DNA from: an uncultured Bacteroides sp.
GTDB lineage: Bacteria; Bacteroidota; Bacteroidia; Bacteroidales; Bacteroidaceae
Reading direction: 5' to 3'
Length of the DNA: 56,498 nucleotides
NCBI RefSeq assembly: GCF_905207245.1
Contig: NZ_CAJLKP010000038.1
Coordinates: 1-56,498 of the forward strand
Part shown: piece after piece, positions 1-8,323 of the stretch
How the letters are laid out: each line of letters opens with the position of its first letter
How positions within the stretch are numbered: position 1 is the first letter of the stretch
Notes under the pieces: model-generated
What the model was told of the DNA's origin: nothing
What the model saw: the letters and a program-made list of their open reading frames with translations, nothing else
Database searches by the model: none
Position numbers and translations under genes: made by a program

Positions 1-111
1 GACAAGTTGACAAGGAAACAAGGTTCCATGCGGCATAGAAGCATTGCGCAGCCCCTTGTCTCCTTGTCAACTCGTTCCCTTGTTCCCTTCCTTTCTGCAC
101 AGTTATGAATT
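1..111 (+). repeat. Dispersed palindromic repeat, copy R1
   Basis: First of five copies of one palindromic repeat in this window (others near 6534, 19954, 28691 and 45988). Outer arms read GTTGACAAGGAAACAAGG and, inverted, CCTTGTCTCCTTGTCAAC; the ~25-nt middle, containing GGCATAGAAGCATTGCGCAG, is nearly invariant. The window edge cuts the left flank. It lies upstream of the carbonic anhydrase-like gene. No coding potential is apparent. Confidence 0.9.
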
Positions 112-144
112 AATTCCCCAACAGACTAATAACATTACATAGAA

Positions 145-660
145 ATGGCATTAATAAAATCAGTGAGGGGATTCACCCCTGAGTTTGGAGAAAACTGTTT
201 TTTGGCTGACAATGCAGCCATCATCGGAGATGTAAAAATGGGCCGCGATTGTAGCATCTGGTTCAGCACGGTATTACGTGGAGATGTAAATTCCATCCGT
301 ATCGGCAATGGAGTGAACATACAGGATGGAAGCGTGCTGCACACATTATACGAAAAATCAACGATTGAAATAGGCGATCACGTTTCCGTAGGACATAATG
401 TAACCATTCACGGAGCTACCATTAAGGATTACGCATTAGTGGGGATGGGCTCTACGATTCTCGACCATGCAGTAGTAGGCGAAGGCGCTATTGTGGCGGC
501 GGGCTCCCTGGTTTTAAGCAACACAATCATTGAACCGGGAAGCATTTGGGGCGGAGTGCCCGCCAAGTTTATCAAAAAGGTGGATCCGACACAGGCAAAG
601 GAACTGAACCAGAAGATAGCACACAATTACCTGATGTATTCGAATTGGTATAAAGAGTGA
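145..660 (+). CDS. Gamma-class carbonic anhydrase family protein (YrdA/PaaY-like)
   Basis: The 171-residue protein is a left-handed beta-helix built from hexapeptide repeats (for example IGDVKMG, IGNGVNI, IEIGDHV, VGEGAIV). Three histidines, H66, H84 and H89 (LHTLYE and VGHNVTIHG), sit where gamma carbonic anhydrases bind zinc between subunits of a trimer. Length matches the cytosolic YrdA/PaaY group. Members of this group either hydrate CO2 or have lost measurable activity, so the reaction is inferred. It is a lone plus-strand gene; its 3' end faces waaA across a strong hairpin that probably terminates both. Repeat R1 occupies the upstream region, so the promoter must lie in about 35 bp between repeat and start. 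Confidence 0.9.
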   Translation: MALIKSVRGFTPEFGENCFLADNAAIIGDVKMGRDCSIWFSTVLRGDVNSIRIGNGVNIQDGSVLHTLYEKSTIEIGDHVSVGHNVTIHGATIKDYALVGMGSTILDHAVVGEGAIVAAGSLVLSNTIIEPGSIWGGVPAKFIKKVDPTQAKELNQKIAHNYLMYSNWYKE

Positions 661-681
661 ATAATAGAGTAAGAGAGTGGT

Positions 682-745
682 AAAGTGATAGGGTGATAAA
701 GCGATAGCATACTTTACATTATCGTTTTACCACCCTATCACTTTA
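682..745. terminator. Bidirectional hairpin between convergent genes
   Basis: A long imperfect inverted repeat: AAAGTGATAGGGTGATAAAGC faces TTTTACCACCCTATCACTTT across a loop around 707-719. It fills the gap between two convergent genes, so it can end transcripts from both sides. Confidence 0.6.
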
Positions 746-778
746 TTGTCTTCTATCTCTCTCTGATAGTATCTTTGT

Positions 779-1999
779 TTAGAAATTAATCATACTCAAG
801 ACCTTGTCGGTAGCACCGGCATTGCTGGTGACGTAGTATCCGGCATTCATTCCGGTTTCCCGCAAGAAGCCTTCATCCGTCAACATCCGGTCAAGCAACT
901 CTTTCAGTTCTTCATAATTCTTGATAGAGAAAGCGCCTTTAGACTCTATCAACTGCGTGGCTTCCATAAACTTCTGATATTTAGGACCGAATATAACCGG
1001 AATGCCATAAACCGCTGCCTCCAATGTATTGTGAATACCAACCCCGAAACCACCGCCAATATAGGCAATCTCACCATAGCGATAGATTGAAGAGAGCAGA
1101 CCGAAACAGTCGATAATCAGACAGTCGGCCTTCTGCACATTCTTCTCATCCGCACGTGTGTAGCGCACATACGACCGTTTCAACTTCCGGATAATTTCTA
1201 CCAGATGATTCTCATCTATCACGTGCGGAGCGATTATCAGTTTCACTTCCGGATGATTATTGAAATATTCAATAAACAGATCTTCATCCGGCTGCCAGGA
1301 ACTACCTGCAACGAAAGTCATTGTATTATTTTTGAAGAGTTTCACCAAAGGGAGTTCCTTCGCCTCTTCTCGTATCTGAAGCACACGGTCAAAACGCGTA
1401 TCACCTACCACCGTCACACGATTGATGCCAATCTTACCCAGGTAACGTTTGGAGCGTTCATTTTGCACAAACAAATGGTCAAAGTTACGCAACACATGAC
1501 GATAAGTACCACCATACCACTTGAAGAAGACCTGCCCACGGCGGAATATGGACGACACACTGTAAACCGGGATACGGCGTTTGTGCAATTCGTCCAGATA
1601 ATTCTTCCAAAACTCATATTTAATGAAGAATGCCATACAAGGATTTACTATATCCAGGAACTTCTTCACATTCCGGGGCTTATCGAACGGCAGGTAACAT
1701 ACCACATCTGCACCACGATAATTCTTACGCACTTCGTATCCCGAAGGAGAAAAGAACGTCAACAATATGCCGTAATCAGGATATTTGGCACGAATCTTTT
1801 CAATCAAAGGACGTCCTTGTTCAAATTCACCTAAAGAAGCGGCATGAAACCAGATATAACGCACATCTTTCTCCAATTGCTGTCTGAGGAGCTCATATAC
1901 CACCCAATGCCCTTTCATCATTTTACGGGGCTTACGGCTGAACGGAGCCGCCAGATGCACAAACAGATCATAGATACCTATCGCAAGGTCGTAAAGCAT
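779..1999 (-). CDS. waaA: 3-deoxy-D-manno-octulosonic acid transferase (Kdo transferase)
   Basis: The 406-residue protein is a GT30 glycosyltransferase that adds Kdo to the lipid A precursor at the inner face of the cytoplasmic membrane. Visible family marks are an N-terminal hydrophobic anchor (LYDLAIGIYDLFVHLAAPF), the WFHAASLGEFEQGRPLIE block with the catalytic glutamate region, the KYEFWKNYLDEL block, and the nucleotide-sugar site GGFGVGIHNTLEAAVYGIPV near the C-terminus. I chose the ATG at 1999 because it opens directly into the membrane anchor; an in-frame start 60 bases upstream would add residues from an AT-rich inverted repeat. It lies downstream of gltX on the same strand, separated by that repeat, so the two may be co-transcribed. 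Confidence 0.93.
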   Translation of the reverse strand: MLYDLAIGIYDLFVHLAAPFSRKPRKMMKGHWVVYELLRQQLEKDVRYIWFHAASLGEFEQGRPLIEKIRAKYPDYGILLTFFSPSGYEVRKNYRGADVVCYLPFDKPRNVKKFLDIVNPCMAFFIKYEFWKNYLDELHKRRIPVYSVSSIFRRGQVFFKWYGGTYRHVLRNFDHLFVQNERSKRYLGKIGINRVTVVGDTRFDRVLQIREEAKELPLVKLFKNNTMTFVAGSSWQPDEDLFIEYFNNHPEVKLIIAPHVIDENHLVEIIRKLKRSYVRYTRADEKNVQKADCLIIDCFGLLSSIYRYGEIAYIGGGFGVGIHNTLEAAVYGIPVIFGPKYQKFMEATQLIESKGAFSIKNYEELKELLDRMLTDEGFLRETGMNAGYYVTSNAGATDKVLSMINF

Positions 2000-2002
2000 A
2001 CT

Positions 2003-2091
2003 TGTTAAATTAAGAATTAAGGATTGAAAATTAAAAAATGAATGAAACATGCCAGGCATTATTTCTCATTTTTTAATTTCCAATATTCAAT
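2003..2091. repeat. AT-rich imperfect inverted repeat between gltX and waaA
   Basis: The left arm (AAATTAAGAATTAAGGATTG then AAAATTAAAAAATGA) faces a right arm (TCATTTTTTAATTTCC, AATATTCAATTTATTT) around a CATGCCAGGCAT centre. Similar AT-rich palindromes lie in other gaps here. It could fold in the gltX-waaA transcript. Confidence 0.55.
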
Positions 2092-3609
2092 TTATTTCAG
2101 TACCTCAATCGCACGTTTCATGCGCGCCAGTGTCTCTTCCTTGCCCAGCACCCAGGAGATGTCGAACATGTGCGGACCTTTCCCCTCGCCTACCAACGTC
2201 AGGCGAAAGGCGTTCATTATATTTCCGGTATGGTATTCTTTTTCAGCAATCCAGTCCATCACAATTTTTTCCTGGTTTTCAATGCTGAAGTCTTCGATAC
2301 CTGCCAACACTTCCATCAATTCGGTCATACATTGAGCCGAATCTTCCTTCCAGCGTTTCTTCACAGTCTTTTCATCGTACTCTGTCGGAGCTACGAAGAA
2401 GAAACTGCAGGCTTCCCAAAGTTCGCGTACAAAACTTACGCGATTCTTCATCATGCCTACTACTGCTACCACTTTCTCAAATGGAGCTTCCACACCATGT
2501 TCTTTCAGAATCGGAACAAAAAGTTCTGCTATTTCTTCATCCGGCTTCAAAAGGATATATTCATGGTTGAACCAAATACCTTTTTTGAAATCAAATTTAG
2601 CGCCGGATTTGCTGCAATGACTCAAATCGAACAGTTTTATCAGTTCTTCCATTGACATGATTTCCTGGTCGTTACCCGGATTCCAGCCCAACAAAGCCAG
2701 AAAATTAATAACCGCCTCGGGCAAATAACCGGCTTCACGGTATCCGGAAGAAATCTCACCGGTTTTAGGATCATGCCATTCCAACGGGAACACGGGGAAA
2801 CCAAGGCGGTCACCATCACGTTTGCTCAGTTTGCCGTTTCCTTCCGGTTTCAGCAACAAAGGTAAATGGGCGAATGCCGGCATCGTATCTTCCCAACCGA
2901 AAGCACGGTACAATAATACGTGCAACGGTGCTGAAGGCAACCATTCTTCACCCCGAATCACATGGGAGACTTCCATCAAATGGTCATCTACGATGTTTGC
3001 CAGATGATAAGTAGGCAGTTCATCGGCTGATTTATAAAGTACTTTATCATCAAGAATAGAAGAATTAATGATTACCTCACCACGGATAAGGTCATTGACG
3101 TGTACGTCTTCGTTGGGTTCTATCTTGAAACGAACCACATATTGCTTGCCTTCGGCAATCAGTGCATCCACTTCTTCTTTTGACAGTGTCAGTGAATTGC
3201 GCATCTGCATACGGGTAGAAGCATCATACTGGAAATTTGCAATACCGGCACGCTTGGCGTCCAGCTCTTCCGGAGTATCAAAAGCAATATAAGCTTTACC
3301 GGCATCGAGCAACACCTTCACATACTTCTTGTATATTTCACGACGTTCGGACTGACGGTACGGGCCATGTTCTCCACCGAAGCTGACTCCCTCATCGAAG
3401 GGGATGCCCAGCCACTTGAACGATTCCAGTATATATTCTTCCGCACCCGGCACAAAACGGTTACTATCAGTATCTTCAATACGGAAAATCATATCGCCTC
3501 CATGTTGGCGCGCAAAAAGATAATTGTATAATGCTGTACGCACACCACCAATGTGCAAAGCCCCCGTAGGACTTGGGGCAAAACGAACTCTGACTCTTCT
3601 TTCTGTCAT
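2092..3609 (-). CDS. gltX: Glutamyl-tRNA synthetase
   Basis: The 505-residue class I aminoacyl-tRNA synthetase charges tRNA-Glu with glutamate in the cytosol. The class I signatures are clear: APSPTGALHIGG (the HIGH motif, H19) near the N-terminus and GKLSKRDGDR (the KMSKS motif) in mid-protein, followed by the helical anticodon-binding domain. I chose the ATG giving MTERRVRVRFAPSP because family members begin just before RFAPSPTG; upstream ATG and GTG codons are possible but add only four residues. It is divergent from the PgpH-like gene and is followed by waaA. A CAAAATTA box (TAATTTTG on the coding strand) 32 bases upstream fits the Bacteroides -7 element. Confidence 0.96.
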   Translation of the reverse strand: MTERRVRVRFAPSPTGALHIGGVRTALYNYLFARQHGGDMIFRIEDTDSNRFVPGAEEYILESFKWLGIPFDEGVSFGGEHGPYRQSERREIYKKYVKVLLDAGKAYIAFDTPEELDAKRAGIANFQYDASTRMQMRNSLTLSKEEVDALIAEGKQYVVRFKIEPNEDVHVNDLIRGEVIINSSILDDKVLYKSADELPTYHLANIVDDHLMEVSHVIRGEEWLPSAPLHVLLYRAFGWEDTMPAFAHLPLLLKPEGNGKLSKRDGDRLGFPVFPLEWHDPKTGEISSGYREAGYLPEAVINFLALLGWNPGNDQEIMSMEELIKLFDLSHCSKSGAKFDFKKGIWFNHEYILLKPDEEIAELFVPILKEHGVEAPFEKVVAVVGMMKNRVSFVRELWEACSFFFVAPTEYDEKTVKKRWKEDSAQCMTELMEVLAGIEDFSIENQEKIVMDWIAEKEYHTGNIMNAFRLTLVGEGKGPHMFDISWVLGKEETLARMKRAIEVLK

Positions 3610-3640
3610 ATTTTGCATCACTTATGATATAATTAGGTGG

Positions 3641-3648
3641 CAAAATTA
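3641..3648 (-). promoter_or_regulatory. Candidate -7 box of the gltX promoter
   Basis: The minus strand reads TAATTTTG, a match to the TAnnTTTG -7 element of Bacteroides sigma-ABfr promoters. No clear -33 TTTG is seen at the usual spacing. Confidence 0.4.
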
Positions 3649-3706
3649 AACCTTTTTTTCCACACTAATGTTTTTTTTTGTACTTTTCGCAAAAAATTCA
3701 ACTGAT

Positions 3707-5767
3707 ATGAATAGATACAAGACTAAAAAGAGCTTTTCTTATAGAGATTTGCTATATAAAACACTCATTTTTATCGGCACAGTAACCGTTATTGTATACT
3801 TCCTGCCACGCGACGGTAAGTTCAACTATCAGTTCGACGTAGACAAGCCGTGGAAGTACGGGCAACTCATGGCTACTTTCGAATTTCCAATCTATAAGGA
3901 TGACGCTGTCGTAAAACGTGAGCAGGATAGTATTCTTGCCTCCTTTCAGCCTTATTATCAATTGGATAAAAGCATAGAGAGAACTGTGCTCAGTAAACTG
4001 AAAGCTGATTATCAGAGCCATCTGCGCGACATAGTACCTTCTTCGGATTATATGCGCTATCTGGAAAAGAGACTATCGGAAATCTACAAGGCGGGGATAG
4101 TCTCGACCGAAGAACTCAATAAATTACAGAAGGACAGCACTACCGCCATTATGGTGATTGATGATAAGCTTGCTAACCAACGAATTACGGAGCAATTATT
4201 TTCTGTGAAAGATGCCTATTCGTATCTGCTCACGGCGGATACCGCGCATTATTCTCCTTATATTCTGCGACAGTGCTCCCTCAACGAATATCTATATCCG
4301 AACCTGACTTATGACGAGCAACGTACGGAAACTGCCAAGAACGAAACTCTCGATAACTATGCCTGGGCAAACGGTATCGTAGTAAGCGGACAAAAAATCA
4401 TTGACCGGGGAGAGATTGTCACACAGGAGACTTACAATATCCTCGAAAGCTTACGCAAAGAGTCTATCCAACGCAGCGAATCCATCGGACAGAAGCGTCT
4501 GATACTGACCGGACAAATATTGTTTGTCAGTGTTTTCATACTATGCTTCATGCTCTATCTCGATTTATTTCGCAAAGATTATTACGAGCGTAAAGGCAGC
4601 TTATCCTTGCTTTTCACCATTATCATGTTCTATTGTGTTGTGACAGCCCTCATGGTGGCAAATAACATCTACAATGTTTATATCATTCCATATGCCATGT
4701 TGCCTATCATCATCCGCGTATTTCTCGACTCACGTACGGCATTCCTCACACATGTGGTCACCATACTTATATGTTCCATCTGTTTGCGCTTCCCGCATGA
4801 GTTCATATTGTTACAATTGTCCGCCGGGCTGGTTGCTATTTTCAGCCTGCGCGAGCTGTCACAACGTTCACAATTATTCCGGACAGCAGTATTGGTGATA
4901 CTCACTTATGCTGCCGTTTATTTTTCTTTTGAGCTGATTACGGAGAATGACTTATCCAAACTGAATGGCAGCATGTATACCTATTTTACAGTCAATGGCA
5001 TACTACTATTGTTTGCTTATCCGCTACTATTCTTACTGGAAAAGACTTTCGGATTTACTTCCAATGTTACCTTGGTAGAGCTTTCCAATATCAACAGCCC
5101 ACTGCTTCGCCGCTTGTCCGAAACAGTTCCAGGCACCTTCCAGCACTCCATGCAAGTAGCCAATCTTGCAGCAGAAGCAGCCAACCGTATCGGAGCGAAA
5201 AGCCAGTTGGTGCGCACCGGAGCCTTGTATCATGACATCGGGAAAATGGAAAACCCTGTATTCTTTACCGAGAACCAGTCGGGGGGGGTCAATCCGCACA
5301 AAAATCTCAGTTATGAACAAAGCGCACAGGTCATCATCAGTCATGTGACGGACGGACTGAAACTGGCGGAAAAGAATAATCTGCCTAAAGTAATAAAAGA
5401 CTTTATCAGTACTCACCACGGTAGGGGAAAAACGAAATACTTCTATATTTCCTGGAAGAACGAGCACCCAGATAAAGAACCGAACGAAGAACTATTCACT
5501 TACCCCGGTCCGAATCCGTTCACCCGCGAAACAGCTATTCTGATGATGGCTGATGCCGTGGAAGCAGCTTCCCGCAGTCTGCCCGAATATACAGAAGAAA
5601 GCATCAACAATCTGGTGGAAAAAATTATAGATTCGCAGGTAGAAGAAGGCTACTTCAAAGAGTGTCCTATCACATTCAAGGATATTTCCATCGTAAAATC
5701 GGTTTTCAAAGAAAAGCTGAAAACTATTTATCATACGCGTATCAGTTATCCCGAACTAAAAAAATAA
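3707..5767 (+). CDS. 7TM-HD domain protein (PgpH-like putative c-di-AMP phosphodiesterase)
   Basis: The 686-residue membrane protein has an N-terminal helix, an extracytoplasmic domain, a bundle of about seven helices (roughly residues 270-455) and a cytoplasmic HD domain. The HD metal ligands are visible: H480 (TFQHSMQVA), H509-D510 (GALYHDIGK) and H570 (STHHGRG). This layout matches 7TMR-HDED/HDIG proteins such as Listeria PgpH, which hydrolyse c-di-AMP; the substrate here is inferred from the family. I chose the ATG at 3707 (MNRYKTKKSFSYRDL); the preceding in-frame stretch is a T-rich promoter-like tract. The next gene begins only five bases after the stop, so both are surely co-transcribed. 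Confidence 0.88.
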   Translation: MNRYKTKKSFSYRDLLYKTLIFIGTVTVIVYFLPRDGKFNYQFDVDKPWKYGQLMATFEFPIYKDDAVVKREQDSILASFQPYYQLDKSIERTVLSKLKADYQSHLRDIVPSSDYMRYLEKRLSEIYKAGIVSTEELNKLQKDSTTAIMVIDDKLANQRITEQLFSVKDAYSYLLTADTAHYSPYILRQCSLNEYLYPNLTYDEQRTETAKNETLDNYAWANGIVVSGQKIIDRGEIVTQETYNILESLRKESIQRSESIGQKRLILTGQILFVSVFILCFMLYLDLFRKDYYERKGSLSLLFTIIMFYCVVTALMVANNIYNVYIIPYAMLPIIIRVFLDSRTAFLTHVVTILICSICLRFPHEFILLQLSAGLVAIFSLRELSQRSQLFRTAVLVILTYAAVYFSFELITENDLSKLNGSMYTYFTVNGILLLFAYPLLFLLEKTFGFTSNVTLVELSNINSPLLRRLSETVPGTFQHSMQVANLAAEAANRIGAKSQLVRTGALYHDIGKMENPVFFTENQSGGVNPHKNLSYEQSAQVIISHVTDGLKLAEKNNLPKVIKDFISTHHGRGKTKYFYISWKNEHPDKEPNEELFTYPGPNPFTRETAILMMADAVEAASRSLPEYTEESINNLVEKIIDSQVEEGYFKECPITFKDISIVKSVFKEKLKTIYHTRISYPELKK

Positions 5768-5772
5768 AGACC

Positions 5773-6534
5773 ATGAAAACACCTGCCCAAGACCAGAAAC
5801 GTGCCGAAAGCTTATTGCAGCGCAAAGGTATCCGGCTACACGACATCCAGAGTTTCAGTTTCATGAAGCGCTTTCACGAAGTGCCGCGCAAAAATAATCT
5901 GAAAGTGAAAGACAAATATGGTGCGGGCATATTGACGCTTCACCTGAAACAAGGCGTTAAAAGGGCGTTTTATGTCCACCCGTTCCAGCATCCGTCGTCT
6001 ATTATCCGATACTTGATGGCACGGGAGATACCTTTTGATAATTCTATTCCCCGCGAACGGACAGCTACGGAAATCCCTACAACAACTTATCAACGCCCGT
6101 CTCTGTATATGTTCTATTTCTTCGTGCTTTTCATCACGTTCATGGTATTGGGGTACCAGGCTGTTATAATTGATACATGGTGGGGATATCTTCTCGGAGT
6201 ACTTTCATTCGGATTGGGTATCTACTTCATACATATGTTGATGACACGTTTCTGCTATCTGAAAGTGGACAATGAGAGCCTCAGCATATACAGTGTAGGA
6301 CGGGAGATTAAATATCCTTATGAGAATATACTCAAAGTGAATTTTGACTTTGCTCGCGAACAGGCATTCACACATGTAATGGAGATATTGGATAAGGATT
6401 ATCACTACCGGCTTTACTATATAGGCAGGGTGTCCCGGCGGACATTAGGTGATATTGCCGAAGTATTGCAAAGCGCGGGGGTTGATGCGACGTGCAGCCT
6501 GAACGAAAACAAACGGTTTTACCAGGACACTTAG
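5773..6534 (+). CDS. Unknown protein with two membrane helices, coupled to the PgpH-like gene
   Basis: I do not recognise this 253-residue protein. It has a basic soluble N-terminal half (rich in K, R and H), two adjacent hydrophobic helices at about 110-131 and 136-158 with a short turn (IDTWW), and a C-terminal soluble region of about 90 residues that looks like a small beta domain (YLKVDNESLSIYSVGREIKYPYENI resembles PH-like/YcxB-type membrane proteins). The start ATG lies five bases after the PgpH-like stop. Its TAG stop abuts repeat copy R2: the last G of the stop is the first base of the repeat. The tight coupling suggests a role with the phosphodiesterase, but that is only an inference. 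Confidence 0.8.
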   Translation: MKTPAQDQKRAESLLQRKGIRLHDIQSFSFMKRFHEVPRKNNLKVKDKYGAGILTLHLKQGVKRAFYVHPFQHPSSIIRYLMAREIPFDNSIPRERTATEIPTTTYQRPSLYMFYFFVLFITFMVLGYQAVIIDTWWGYLLGVLSFGLGIYFIHMLMTRFCYLKVDNESLSIYSVGREIKYPYENILKVNFDFAREQAFTHVMEILDKDYHYRLYYIGRVSRRTLGDIAEVLQSAGVDATCSLNENKRFYQDT

Positions 6535-6615
6535 GAACAAGGTTCCATGCGGCATAGAAGCATTGCGCAGCCCCTTGTCTCCTTGTTAACCCGTTACCTT
6601 GTTTCCTTCTCTTCT
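6534..6615 (+). repeat. Dispersed palindromic repeat, copy R2 (left arm truncated)
   Basis: The conserved middle (GGTTCCATGCGGCATAGAAG and CATTGCGCAGCCCCTTGTCT) is identical to R1. The distal left arm (GTTGACAA) is missing: homology starts at the stop codon of the preceding gene. The right arm is CCTTGTTAAC, carrying a C-to-T change. It sits between convergent genes. Confidence 0.88.
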
Positions 6616-6697
6616 ATATGGTCAGGAGACAAATTATAAATCAAAGGAGATTCGCCCCGGCATGAATATCGCAAGAAAAGGCTAGTTCGCCCTTTTC

Positions 6698-7168
6698 TCA
6701 TCGCAAATGTTCCAACAGCCCCGCACAAGCATCTTCGAGCAGATCGAGCACATACTCAAAACCTTCGGCTCCTCCGTAATACGGATCGGGCACATGGTCG
6801 GCATGTATAAAACGGGTGCAATATTCCGTCATGCGGTGTATCTTCTTCAACTCTTCGGGAGAAGGTGCACGTTCCTTCAAATCCTCAATATTGCGGTCGT
6901 CCATTCCGATGATTAAATCAAAATCATAGAAATCCTCTGTCCGCACGGGACGTGAACGGTGTATCAGGTCATATCCTCTGCGAACAGCATGCGCACGCAT
7001 CCGGCTATCGGGCAATTCTCCCTGATGATAGGACAGAATACCGGCAGAGTCTATCACAAACTCATTTTCCAGTCCGGCTTCTTCCAGCAAATGCTTCATC
7101 ACACCTTCCGCAGAAGAAGAGCGGCAAATATTTCCAAGGCAAACAAACAGTATTTTACGAGGTTTCAT
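6698..7168 (-). CDS. Low-molecular-weight protein tyrosine phosphatase
   Basis: The 156-residue cytosolic phosphatase carries the LMW-PTP P-loop near the N-terminus, VCLGNICRSS, with nucleophile C10 and phosphate-binding R16. The general-acid aspartate lies in VPDPYYGG near the C-terminus. Length is typical. Such enzymes dephosphorylate tyrosine on proteins, often on exopolysaccharide tyrosine kinases, but no kinase or capsule gene is adjacent, so the target is unknown. The gene stands alone, with its 3' end facing the unknown membrane-protein gene across repeat R2, and is divergent from the small membrane-protein/sigma pair. Confidence 0.95.
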   Translation of the reverse strand: MKPRKILFVCLGNICRSSSAEGVMKHLLEEAGLENEFVIDSAGILSYHQGELPDSRMRAHAVRRGYDLIHRSRPVRTEDFYDFDLIIGMDDRNIEDLKERAPSPEELKKIHRMTEYCTRFIHADHVPDPYYGGAEGFEYVLDLLEDACAGLLEHLR

Positions 7169-7301
7169 AAGTGCATTTTTATATTTTGGAGCGTAAAGAT
7201 AGAAGTTTTTTGCATTCTCTTAAAATATTTCTTCTCCCCGATTGTCTGCATTAACAGAGAACGTTTTCAAAAAGTACATAAATCAATAAAATCAGAACAT
7301 C

Positions 7302-7700
7302 ATGAAAAAAAGATTTTTTATCATACCTTTGTTTGGAGTATTAGCCATTGCAGCATTTGGCACAATAGTCATGTTATTATGGAACTTTGTAGTGCCCGGA
7401 GTTTTAGGGCTGGCAGCCATCAATTTTTGGCAGGCACTGGCCCTGTTTGCACTTGCACGCATTCTCTTCGGAGGTTTCCCCGGCAGAAGAGGATTTCCGG
7501 GCAGAAGAGGAATGCCCGGCGGCAGAGAAGGAAATCCGTTCCGTGCCAAATGGGAAAAGATGACACCGGAAGAACGTAAAGACTTCATAAACAGAAGGAA
7601 GAAATTCGGATTCGGTGGTCCTTTCGAAAGAGATCGGTTCTTCGACGAGAATAACTTTGATAGTAACAACAGTAGTGAAACTCCCAAAGAGAATGAATAA
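7302..7700 (+). CDS. Small membrane protein with GFPGRRG repeats, overlapping an ECF sigma gene
   Basis: Not a family I recognise by function. The 132-residue protein has two hydrophobic helices (about 5-30 and 33-57), then a collagen-like glycine/arginine stretch (GGFPGRRGFPGRRGMPGG), and a charged C-terminal tail containing MTPEERKDFINRRKKFG, which resembles the LTPEQR-type motif of Spy/CpxP-like proteins. Its last eight bases overlap the start of the sigma factor gene, so translation is probably coupled. The position suggests a membrane partner or regulator of the sigma factor, but it lacks a recognisable anti-sigma domain; this is inference only. Confidence 0.82.
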   Translation: MKKRFFIIPLFGVLAIAAFGTIVMLLWNFVVPGVLGLAAINFWQALALFALARILFGGFPGRRGFPGRRGMPGGREGNPFRAKWEKMTPEERKDFINRRKKFGFGGPFERDRFFDENNFDSNNSSETPKENE

Positions 7701-8262
7701 GCTGACTGAAAAAGATAACAGTCTGGAAGAACTGATTGCGGAACATCAACCCCGCCTGAAAGCATTTATCCGAAAGCGGGTTTCCAATAAAGAAGACGCC
7801 GAAGATATTCTGCAGGATGTGTTTTATCAATTAGTAAAGACTATCGAAAGTACTTTCAATCCGATTGAGCAAGTGACGGCATGGTTGTATCGCGTAGCAC
7901 GGAATACGATTATCAACAAAAGCAAAAAGATGCAGGAAGAAGAACTTCCCACTCTTGCTTATGATAAGGATGATAATATCCTGAACGATTTTTCAGAAGT
8001 GTTATTCAGCGATGCCGCGCCTACTCCCGAAACGGAATACATGCGTTCACTTGTCTGGCAAGAACTCGAAGCAGCTCTTGCCGACCTACCGCCCGAACAA
8101 CGGGAAGCATTTGAACTCATGGAACTGGAAGGTCTCTCTGCCAAAGAGGTTTCCAATGCCACCGGAATTCCGGTCAATACATTATTATCACGGAAACATT
8201 ATGCCGTCATCCACCTTCGCAAGCGATTGAAAGGATTGTACAGCGACTTGCTGAACTATTAA
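7693..8262 (+). CDS. ECF-type RNA polymerase sigma factor
   Basis: The 189-residue protein has the two-domain layout of ECF sigma factors: region 2 (EDAEDILQDVFYQLVKTI then AWLYRVARNTIINKSKK) and region 4 with a helix-turn-helix (LPPEQREAFELMELEGLSAKEVSNATGIPVNTLLSRKHYAVIHLR is the full span; key part KEVSNATGIPVNTLLSR). It directs RNA polymerase to a small regulon. I chose the ATG at 7693, which overlaps the preceding gene by eight bases; upstream in-frame codons only read through that gene in another frame. The outer-membrane receptor-like gene lies 61 bases downstream and is a possible target. No classic FecR-type anti-sigma gene is present. Confidence 0.94.
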   Translation: MNKLTEKDNSLEELIAEHQPRLKAFIRKRVSNKEDAEDILQDVFYQLVKTIESTFNPIEQVTAWLYRVARNTIINKSKKMQEEELPTLAYDKDDNILNDFSEVLFSDAAPTPETEYMRSLVWQELEAALADLPPEQREAFELMELEGLSAKEVSNATGIPVNTLLSRKHYAVIHLRKRLKGLYSDLLNY

Positions 8263-8283
8263 CTCACTTTTTCTAACTTCTGC

Positions 8284-8301
8284 CTGCCCAACAACGGGCA
8301 G
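8284..8301 (+). other. Short hairpin after the sigma factor gene
   Basis: CTGCCC and GGGCAG flank the loop AACAAC in the 61-base gap after the sigma factor gene. There is no T-run, so it is a weak terminator at best and may be an RNA processing or stability element. Confidence 0.35.
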
Positions 8302-8323
8302 CAACCACCCCTAACAAACTTTT

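Noticed and set aside
5662..5772. Longer N-terminus for the unknown two-helix protein, starting inside the PgpH-like gene
   Set aside because: The upstream part reads the end of the preceding gene in another frame; the ATG at 5773 has ordinary operon spacing.
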